Below, piece after piece: positions 22,701 to 28,200 of a stretch of DNA of 64,000 nt (its first letter is position 1; every line of letters begins with the position of its first letter). The translations under genes were made by a program, and so were the position numbers. Source of the stretch: Budorcas taxicolor (Eukaryota; Chordata; Mammalia; Artiodactyla; Bovidae); assembly GCF_023091745.1 (NCBI RefSeq), contig NC_068928.1:12790001-12854000 (forward strand). The letters are read 5' to 3'. Under the pieces are notes generated by a model. It was not told where the DNA came from and did no database searches. It worked only from the letters and a program-made list of their open reading frames with translations.

Positions 22701-25184
22701 TGATGAACATGTAAGTGTCATAAAGTGTCATTCTTAAACCTTTGCTCTTTTCCTTGGAGTCGCTTAGTCGCTACACACCTTAGTTACTAGGCTTTTTTTT
22801 TTTAGAATGAATACCTATGCACTTCCGTTGGTTCCTCATCCTGTGATTTTTTTAGGCATGTGTGTCTGATGTGTGGGTGTTTGTCCAACAGTCCATGTGT
22901 GACATAAATCCAATTCATTTTTTTGCAATAGTTTTTAATCTGTTAGCTCTGTGATCTTGAGCGGTTTGCTTGATCTGTTTTCCCTGCTGTACAATGGAGA
23001 TAATAGTCCCTGTCAGAGCAGATTCTGTAAAGATGAAATGAGAGTATATTAATGGGTTACATAGTGTTTGTGTATGCATGCTCAGTTGTGTCTGACTTTT
23101 TGTGACCCCCTGGACTGTAGCCCCCCAGGCTCGTCTGTTAATGGAATTTCCCAAGCAAGAGTACTGGAGTGGGTTGCCATTTTCTACTCCAGGGGATCAT
23201 CCCGACTGAAGGATCGAACCCTTATCTCTTGTGTTTCTTGTGGTGGCAGGCAGATTCTTTACTGCTGAGCCACCTGGGAAGCATAGTGTTTGCTGTGCAG
23301 TAAATGCCTAGTAACTGCCCGCTGTTGCTGCTGTTCTGTATTCCTGGTGAAATCTTAACATAGTCTCGGGGCATGCATTTTTTTCTGTAAAAAATAGTCA
23401 TTGCTATTATGCTCTGCCTTTTGGGGCTTCCTTGGCTTAGTGGTAAAGAACCTGCCTGCCAGGCGGGAGACCTGGGTTCGATCCCTGGATTAGGAAGATT
23501 CCCCTGGAGAAGGAAATGGCAGCCCACTCCAGTATTCTTGTCTAGGAAATCCCATGGACAGAGGAGCCTGGCGGGCTGCAGTTCATGGGGTCGCAAAGAG
23601 TCCGACACGACTTCACAACTCAACAACCACCACCTGCCTTTTTACCTGAGAGATACTTTTGCTGTGGTTTCAGATCCAAAAGCTAGGAAGCTGTATCACA
23701 GATCCAGGTAATCGAGAGACCTCAGGAAATACCGTGCACACAGTGTTTCACCGTGACAAGACCAAAGATGCACATCCTGAAAGCTGTTGCAGCTCTGAAA
23801 AGGGCGGGCAGCCACTGCCTTGGTTTGAGCATAGGAAAAATGTACCACAGTTTGCAGAACCTACAGAAACATCGTTTGGTCCTGATTCTGGAAAAGGTGC
23901 CAAGAGCTTAGTTGAACTCCTTGTAAGTAAGCCATGGTATCTTTTTGTGGATAACTGATTGCTCATGGGATAGATGTGGGAGGAGACAGTATTTGAGGGT
24001 TTAACATTGGGAATGGGAGGAGGCTTTTAAGCAGTATTTTATTATTTTTTGGTGACTTCATTCCTGCTCTTCCATTGTGTAACTGTTCTGGAGCACATTT
24101 CCTTGTCCTCCTTTGTCTCAAAGGTAGAAGAGCCTAGTTGGGAGAGGCACGGAGAGTTAGCATCAAGTCTTAAGAGTCCGACTCCTTGGTGGGGGTTATT
24201 ATAAGCAAGCTGCCTTTCTGAGTGCTTATTAATGGTAGCCAGCCTTCCAGACGAGGAAAGTATATAGAATCTGAACTCGAGTCCATTTTCCGGGTTACTT
24301 CCTTCATGTAACCTTCATGTCATGTAGGATAAAAGCATAACCGAACTTCGGACATCTTTTATAATTGATTTGCAGTCTTTATACTTTAGATGAATTATAC
24401 CTGATTCCAAGCAACCTGGGGCATAGTTCATGTGGAATTTGGAGGAGGGACAAGGAAAGAAAAGGGTGGCATCTTTTCTGTAGTCATTACAGGATTCCAA
24501 GGGAAACAAATACTTTAGAATACTAGCTTTTTTCTTTTTTATATAGTTGTAAAGTTTATTGGTGATATGGTATATTTCACAAGTTTTAAAAAGGTTATAT
24601 TTTACCTAACTTGTGGAGATAAATGTTTCAACATAGAACCAGCCAGAGAAAAGTCAGATTATTTAAAATTTGGTAGCTATTTATAACCATCTCTAATTAA
24701 TCACTTTTTAAGGCTAAGGTGTGTTAGTAGTCTGCTTATAGGCTTCTGGGACAAATTATAGATCGAGTTTTAAATCAAGTTGAGTTGCATTTTATTCTTA
24801 CTTAGTACTTTCCAAGGCAGAATGACATTTTGTTATCCTGTAAACATTCTATTTAAAGGCTTTATGTGACTGAATTAAACCTAAAAACTAGCCTGCTTTA
24901 ATTTTTAGCTGTCTTCTATTAGCATAGCATTTTGCATTCTTCATTTAAGTCATAGTCTTAACTACTGCTTTAATTTGCAGGATGAGTCTGAATGTACTTC
25001 AGATGAGGAAATCTTTATCTCACAAGATGAAATACAGTCATTTATGGCTAATAACCAGTCTTTCTACAGCAATAGAGAACAATACCGACAGCATCTGAAG
25101 GAGAAATTTAATAAATACTGCCGCTTAAATGATCACAAGAGGCCCATTTGTAGTGGCTGGTTGACAACGGCTGGAGCAAATTAA
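1689..25184 (+). CDS. GGNBP2: GGNBP2 (gametogenetin-binding protein 2), 3' 12 coding exons, 5' partial
   Basis: Coding segments are 1689-1769, 4030-4283, 6732-6830, 10943-11056, 17011-17220, 18251-18425, 19843-20037, 21874-22021, 22354-22479, 22562-22710, 23674-23922 and 24981-25184. They total 2004 nt, or 667 codons plus TAA. All introns are GT-AG and the phases chain without a stop. The translation matches the mammalian GGNBP2/ZNF403 protein as I know it (about 697 aa), lacking only the first ~31 residues, whose exons are left of the window. Visible parts are a CxxC-containing N-terminal half (PCVGC), a second Cys-rich block (FCTDC, then CPHERHIHVCC), a basic KQEKKRQKRKNRRK stretch that could be a nuclear signal, a Cys-rich and acidic middle, a Lys run, and an LVELL (LxxLL) motif near the C terminus. 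Known biology: binds gametogenetin, is needed for spermatogenesis and placental development, and has reported growth-suppressor activity. No molecular activity is evident from sequence. Confidence 0.96.
2165..2370 (-). repeat. L1 3' end (antisense)
   Basis: 'tatggaagtatagttgatat', the 'ttgctgtacagcag' block and 'gttccctgtgctgtacagta' are the antisense of the ruminant L1 3' end. It continues after the SINE insertion, and a sense copy of the extreme end sits at 2621-2690. Confidence 0.8.
2371..2537 (+). repeat. CHR-type tRNA-derived SINE with target duplication
   Basis: Starts 'ggacttccctggatgtccag' and ends in the 'caacagaagcaatattgtaac' tail. It is flanked by a 17-bp target-site duplication with one mismatch at 2354-2370 and 2538-2554 (aaatgtaat[a/g... 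]gtg type), showing insertion into the L1. Confidence 0.88.
3041..3317 (-). repeat. BOV-A2 SINE with (GCT)n tail
   Basis: Two Bov-A monomers ('gtccaactctgtgcgacccc' and 'gtcccactctttgcgacccc') with a (GCT)n tail at its left. Perfect 13-bp target duplication 'actcactcactgc' at 3028-3040 and 3318-3330. Confidence 0.93.
3658..3777 (-). repeat. CHR-type SINE
   Basis: Antisense 'ggatcttagttccccaactc ... ccaccagggaaagtcc'. Flanked by 'aagcagcg(c/t)tt' at 3647-3657 and 3778-3788, an 11-bp target duplication. Confidence 0.85.
4030..4283 (+). CDS. GGNBP2: GGNBP2 coding exon (first CxxC region)
   Basis: Reads RHSMLKQQ through TLFYVHG; acceptor TTTTCTCAG, donor GTGAGT; ends two bases into a Gly codon. 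It encodes VPCVGCRRSVERLF, the first paired cysteines of the protein. Confidence 0.95.
4997..5122 (-). repeat. CHR-type SINE fragment
   Basis: Antisense 'gggctaagttgccccgaggc', 'gggattttagttccccaacc' and 'agaccaccttggaagtcc'. Confidence 0.82.
5241..5389. repeat. Complex (CA)n/(CCCA)n microsatellite
   Basis: About 150 bp made only of CACA, CCCA and CACC units apart from two short interruptions near its start. Purely C/A on the + strand, so G/T on the other. Likely length-polymorphic. Confidence 0.95.
5877..6183 (-). repeat. CHR-type SINE, near full length
   Basis: Antisense 'ttttggctgtgctgggtctt', 'ctcttctctagttgtggtgc', and the head 'gagctaccagggaatcccc'. Followed 40 bp later by a second copy in the same orientation. 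Confidence 0.88.
6222..6338 (-). repeat. CHR-type SINE, short copy
   Basis: Antisense 'ttggccatactacacagctt', 'gagcagggattgaacctggg', 'ccactggactgccagggaat'. Confidence 0.85.
6732..6830 (+). CDS. GGNBP2: GGNBP2 coding exon (SKLNDMIDAIPKSKKNK)
   Basis: 99 nt; acceptor TTATTAG, donor GTAAGT. The first base completes the split Gly, and the exon again ends two bases into a Gly codon. It encodes a short basic KSKKNKR patch. Confidence 0.93.
6831..10942 (+). other. GGNBP2 intron with old repeat relics
   Basis: 4.1-kb intron. The stretch 7610-8010 ('catagaaaagtagagagact', 'aagttccagacatcatgtta') and parts of 9130-9390 look like very old interspersed repeats whose family I cannot name. The rest shows no gene or motif I recognise. 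Confidence 0.5.
8866..9103. mobile_element. Small DNA-transposon relic with imperfect inverted ends
   Basis: Left end 'ccgccgactcttgaacagcac' and right end 'gtgttgttcagtggtcagccg' are imperfect inverted copies about 190 bp apart. The interior resembles Tigger/MER2-like MITEs, but I am not certain of the family. Confidence 0.5.
10943..11056 (+). CDS. GGNBP2: GGNBP2 coding exon (GCWMDVWELMSQ)
   Basis: 114 nt; acceptor TTTCTGCAG, donor GTAAGT; ends inside an Arg codon (AG|G) completed by the next exon. Confidence 0.93.
11057..12960 (+). other. GGNBP2 intron, unique AT-rich part
   Basis: AT-rich sequence after the exon ending at 11056. I see no exon, SINE or other repeat that I can name up to the L1 at about 12970. 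Confidence 0.5.
12970..14330 (-). repeat. L1 LINE fragment (antisense), split by a SINE
   Basis: Matches the antisense of the mammalian L1 3' region: 'tttcacttagcataatgtcc', 'aggatgaataatgtcccatt', 'gggattgctggattatatgg', 'ttagtgatattgagcatttt'. Interrupted at 13619-13843 by a CHR SINE. Confidence 0.85.
13650..13843 (-). repeat. CHR-type SINE inside the L1
   Basis: Antisense 'tttggttgtgctgggtctta ... gccaccagggaagtc'. Target duplication 'ttttctaatt' at 13609-13618 and 13844-13853 dates it after the L1. An A/T-rich (AT)n tail lies at 13619-13649. Confidence 0.9.
14699..15486 (+). repeat. 5'-truncated L1 with target duplication, split by a Bov-tA
   Basis: Sense L1 3' end: 'atggattaagaagatggtgt', 'tatgatatcacttatatgtg', 'tatacttcaattaaagaaa'. 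Flanked by a ~16-bp duplication around 'aagtagtccatt' (14683-14699 and 15487-15504). A Bov-tA sits inside. Confidence 0.88.
14856..15066 (-). repeat. Bov-tA SINE nested in L1
   Basis: Antisense 'ttgctcagttgtgtctgact' through 'gagccacctgggaaaccc'. The L1 resumes at 'aagagattatcatattaagt'. Confidence 0.92.
15505..17010 (+). other. GGNBP2 intron, unique part
   Basis: Intron sequence up to the acceptor at 17010. No exon or repeat that I can name. Confidence 0.5.
17011..17220 (+). CDS. GGNBP2: GGNBP2 coding exon (second Cys-rich block)
   Basis: 210 nt; acceptor TTTTCAACAG, donor GTATGT. It encodes FCTDCKNKVLRAYN, then GYCAALYEGLRCCPHERHIH and VCCETDF, a dense Cys/His cluster consistent with metal binding, though no standard zinc-finger spacing is evident. 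Confidence 0.95.
18251..18425 (+). CDS. GGNBP2: GGNBP2 coding exon (RRERHAKTIDIAQEEVL)
   Basis: 175 nt; acceptor CTCCTTTATAG, donor GTAAGA. It encodes a helical segment, TCLGIHLYERLHRIWQKL to LRKSFE, ending in phase 0. Confidence 0.95.
18488..18784 (-). repeat. CHR-type SINE
   Basis: Antisense 'tcttgattgtgctgggtctc', the 'gcatgggcttatctgccctg' middle and 'ccactggaccaccgcggaag'. Starts about 60 bp after the exon ending at 18425. Confidence 0.88.
19843..20037 (+). CDS. GGNBP2: GGNBP2 coding exon (coiled, basic segment)
   Basis: 195 nt; acceptor TTTATAATAG, donor GTAGTA (weaker than the other donors in this gene). It encodes MTVEKVQGISRL, then EERVRELKQEKKRQKRKN: a charged coiled-coil-like run leading into a basic cluster that may act as a nuclear-localisation signal. 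Confidence 0.95.
21248..21344. repeat. Tandem duplication, 50-bp unit, two copies
   Basis: 21248-21297 and 21298-21344 both read 'gtacttcttgagacagtcat ... aatgctttaagc'. They differ by one substitution and a 3-base deletion. Confidence 0.95.
21874..22021 (+). CDS. GGNBP2: GGNBP2 coding exon (ETDFIENSCKACGS)
   Basis: 148 nt; acceptor CTTAAAG, donor GTAAGT. It encodes a Cys-rich low-complexity stretch (CKACGS, CTCPTSGNL) and ends one base into a Gly codon. Confidence 0.93.
22354..22479 (+). CDS. GGNBP2: GGNBP2 coding exon (LSPHCNGSDCGYSSS)
   Basis: 126 nt; acceptor TTGTCCTCAG, donor GTAGGT. Ser/Gly/Cys-rich. The following intron (22480-22561) is only 82 bp. Confidence 0.93.
22480..22561 (+). 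other. GGNBP2: 82-bp intron of GGNBP2
   Basis: Begins GTAGGT and ends TTCCTGCAG. Close to the minimum length for mammalian introns and much shorter than the gene's other introns. Confidence 0.9.
22562..22710 (+). CDS. GGNBP2: GGNBP2 coding exon (acidic then Lys-rich)
   Basis: 149 nt; acceptor TTCCTGCAG, donor GTAAGT. It encodes DDSCVHHCEDKEDDGDS and then a Lys run (KGKNKKKKKKSK) on an A-rich stretch. Confidence 0.94.
23071..23281 (-). repeat. Bov-tA SINE with target duplication
   Basis: Antisense 'gctcagttgtgtctgacttt ... gagccacctgggaag'. Perfect 11-bp duplication 'catagtgtttg' at 23060-23070 and 23282-23292. Confidence 0.94.
23423..23633 (+). repeat. Bov-tA SINE with target duplication
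   Basis: Sense copy with tRNA-like head and B-box-like 'gggttcgatccc'. Flanked by 'ctgcctttt' at 23414-23422 and 23634-23642. It lies opposite to the copy at 23071-23281. Confidence 0.94.
23674..23922 (+). CDS. GGNBP2: GGNBP2 coding exon with LxxLL end
   Basis: 249 nt; acceptor GTGGTTTCAG, donor GTAAGT. It encodes IQKLGSCITDPGNRE to GAKSLVELL. The LVELL codons (23908-23922) make an LxxLL nuclear-receptor-box motif exactly at the exon end. The acceptor is only ~30 bp past the target-site duplication of a SINE. Confidence 0.95.
24981..25184 (+). CDS. GGNBP2: GGNBP2 last coding exon
   Basis: 204 nt including TAA at 25182-25184; acceptor TTTAATTTGCAG. It encodes DESECTSDEEIFISQDEIQS to the conserved C terminus WLTTAGAN. 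Confidence 0.96.
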   Translation, partial: DESECTSDEEIFISQDEIQSFMANNQSFYSNREQYRQHLKEKFNKYCRLNDHKRPICSGWLTTAGAN

Positions 25185-25620
25185 ATAAATAAAATAGCTC
25201 TGTCTTTCAATGAAACACTCAAGATGACTACTGCGCCTTCTCTTTCAAAAAAACTCTTTAATTTTAGTGACTTATGGCAAAATTTTATCTTAAATCAATG
25301 TGATTCTTTCTTGTTTTGGGAGACGGTGGAGGTAACCTCATTAGTTTGTTCTTTCTTCAGGCTTGTGTCTTTAGTTGTGTGGCTGCGCAGGCCTGCCATA
25401 TGATTTAAGCCATCTCTTTTCATTAAATGTTTCTCTTCCTGTGAGACTTACTAAAAAGCAACTTAGTGGCAAAAGTAATGTTGTACTTATACTTCTGTAC
25501 AGAAATGACAATGAGCTGAATATATGGTTTTACAAAGTAGACATCCACTTGCGAAATGTTTGGATGTAATGTTAAAGCGCAATGTGCAAAATTTAAAATA
25601 AAGAATATTTATTAATACGC
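25185..25620 (+). other. GGNBP2: GGNBP2 3' UTR
   Basis: Runs from the stop codon to just past the AATAAA at 25597-25602. The cleavage point is inferred as about 15-20 nt downstream of the signal. Confidence 0.75.
25597..25602 (+). terminator. GGNBP2: Poly(A) signal of GGNBP2
   Basis: Canonical AATAAA about 410 nt after the stop, followed by T-rich sequence. A second AATAAA at 26114-26119 has a TG-rich stretch downstream and could serve a longer form. Confidence 0.75.
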
Positions 25621-27250
25621 ATAGTAGAATTTGGTGTACATGTTTCTACTTAATGTGTGGCAGTATTTTAATTAGCCACCTGTGGTCTTGGTACTTGACC
25701 AGTGATGATATTAGAGAGGATGAAGAGCAGATGAGGAGAGAGATACAGGCTGTTGAAGACAAAAATTCTTCCCTTCATCGGAGTTGACAGCTGAGAAGAG
25801 CAGGTTCCAGTCTTTTGTTCTGAAAGAATAAATCTGCTGCGATACCTTTAAATACTGACTAGCATATTACTTCCTTGTGAGATTTTTAAACTGCTGTTAT
25901 TTCTAATGCTCCCTGATAACATAACACAAAGCACCTTAAATTCAGAGGTTCAGATTGAACTAGAAGAGTGAAAGCAAAACTTGGCAGAATTTCAGCCAGG
26001 GGTTGCCTGGTCAGTAGTTACTCAGTGCGTAGAGAACTGGGAGCAGAAGGCTACGCTGAGAGCTGACCACACTGCGGTCTGTGTAAGTGCCTGTTCCTTA
26101 TCTGGTTTCCAACAATAAAGTCACTCTGGCTTTACAGTTTACTGTTTTCACAAGCTGTCTGTGAGTACTGAAGGTGAGATTCCCCTAGGAGTAGCATTTG
26201 GCTGTCATTTAAAAGGTTGAGTCAATAGTTCAGTAAAATCATGTGCTTAGAGCTTTGTGTTTACATGTTGATAATACTTGGTGGGCAGCAGACAAATGGT
26301 GGGACGGTCAGTACCTCTCTGCAGTGGGGATGGAGTGAACCTTCTGGATTTTCTACCACTTACTCAGATTTCTAATCAGATTTCAAGTGGGAACAGCAGA
26401 AGCTTAGTGAGATTTTAACTTTTGTATTTGGTATTCTTTTGAGCTACCCGCTGAGTTGTCTTTTCAAATCATAGTGTTGTACAAGGACTAGGGCAGAGAT
26501 AAAATGAGTAATTCCTTTCTGATCCTTGTTTGCCTTCATCTTAGAATCCATAAAAAACGACTAAGGGTTCTCCCAACAGCCCTTGGCTCTGAGCCCAATC
26601 CTCTTTCCACCACCTGTTGCAGTCAAGTTTTCTCTTGAGACTCCTAAATTAAGCAAGGGCTGGTTTTGTTTTCATCTTTGCCCTTGGGGCTAAACACAGG
26701 AGGGCTTGCTGATTGAATACCCCAGCCACATTCATGGCTTATTCCATTGGTTGCAGTGGTGGGATTCCAGCAGAGATGTTTTCTCTTTGAAAGGATGGCT
26801 ATATAAAGAATGCAGAAGTGAGGCAGTATTCAGTGTTTTGATGGCATATCCTTAGTGGTCAGCAAAGTGACTTCTACTTTGAACAGAACCAACAACCTAA
26901 GAAGAGACAAGGTGAAGAGACACAGTGAAGGCAATTTCAGAACACATCCCCTGGCCTAATACTGGACTGCTTGCCATCCAAGCCAGGCTCTTCATCTGTC
27001 TCGGTATATCCTATAAAATGACAGTGTTAATAGGTTCTATCTCATAGGGCTCTTGTGCACATTAATACATTTGAGGTGCTTAAAATATATTTTACTGCGC
27101 CTGTCACAGTAAGCGCTCAATGTTAGCTGTTGCTTTTATCTTTCGCATACACCATGATGTATTTGCTCCAGTGGGAGCAGGGGGACTTAGCGAAGTTGTA
27201 GACTGTAGGTTATTAGGGATACAATCCCCTCCACCCCAAAACACGTGTAC
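25621..27250. other. GGNBP2-DHRS11 intergenic region
   Basis: No gene seen. It holds an AATAAA at 26114-26119 and a MIR at about 26990-27135; the remainder is unremarkable. Confidence 0.7.
26990..27135 (+). repeat. MIR SINE
   Basis: 'ttcatctgtctcggtatatc', 'ctcatagggctcttgtgcac' and 'cacagtaagcgctcaatgtt' follow the sense MIR 3' half. Confidence 0.7.
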
Positions 27251-27579
27251 TTGGAAGTGTTTGCATTTTTAACCATGAGTTCTCCTCGGTTAGAAAGGCC
27301 GAGCGATCAGGCGGGGTTGAAAGATCACCCCGTCCCAAGGTCACCCAGCGTCGACCGCTGAGACGCTCAACCTTCTCTTAAGCTGAACCGTTCCCATCAG
27401 CCACCGGCTGGTTGAGGAAGGCGTCACCTTAAGTGCCCTGTAACTTCTCTTCCTGGCCTTTGGGTCAGGATAGGGAAGGCAGACAGAGCAAGAGGCGAGT
27501 ACGCGCGTCCTCAGGCCTGGTGCAAGCCCGCGCCGAGCCTCGTTCTCTTCCAAGGATAAGGGCTCACAGAGGGAAAACT

Positions 27580-28200
27580 ACAAACCACCGGGACCCTCCC
27601 GCCCAGTCCCGCGAGAAGCGGTTTTCTCCGGGCGGGGGCCGGGCGAGGGCCGGAAGGGGCGGGGCCGTGCTGGAGGGGAACGGAGCGGGGTCGCGGATCC
27701 GCCGAGGGCCGGAAGGGGCGGGGCCGTGCCCGCGCGGCAGGGGCGGGGCGGGGCGGGGCGGGGCCGCCGGCCCGCATCGTCCTCCAGCCGGGATGTGGCC
27801 GATCGCCGAGGAGCGGAGGGTGGAGCAGGGGGCGGAGGCCGGCCAGAGTGGAGGCAGGTCCTGGCGTACCTCTGACGCGGGCAGGTCGACGGCGGGCGCC
27901 GCGGGGGTGACGAGAGAGCGGCCGGGCCCCTACGACCTAGGGCGGAGCCAGGCGGTCCAAGTGCTCTGCTCCCAGAGCGAGGTGCGCGGGCGGCTCGGGA
28001 CCCTGGCCAGAGCCGGCATGGAGCGGTGGCGTGACCGGCTGGCACTGGTGACGGGAGCCTCGGGAGGCATCGGCGCGGCCGTGGCCCGGGCCCTGGTCCA
28101 GCAGGGTCTGAAGGTGGTGGGTTGTGCCCGCACCGTGGGCAACATCGAGGTAAGGCCCTGCGGGGGAGCGAGTGGCTCCGGGTGGCGTCGTTTCCGCCGG
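27580..28200. promoter_or_regulatory. DHRS11: CpG island and GC-box promoter of DHRS11
   Basis: Very GC- and CpG-rich, spanning the inferred 5' UTR and exon 1. GC boxes (GGGGCGGGGC) lie at about 27655-27665 and 27714-27724, and five consecutive GGGGC units at 27740-27765. A 27-bp segment is directly repeated (27644-27670 and 27703-27729). No TATA box is seen, as expected for a housekeeping-type promoter. The start site itself cannot be read from sequence. Confidence 0.8.
28018..28149 (+). CDS. DHRS11: DHRS11 exon 1 coding part
   Basis: 44 codons, MERWRDRLALVTGASGGIG to TVGNIE; donor GTAAGG. It carries the whole dinucleotide-binding glycine motif. Confidence 0.95.

Noticed and set aside
23423..23500. 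tRNA-gene-like boxes
   Set aside because: The A/B-box-like sequence belongs to the tRNA-derived head of a Bov-tA SINE and does not fold into a full tRNA. The same holds for the other SINE heads in the window.
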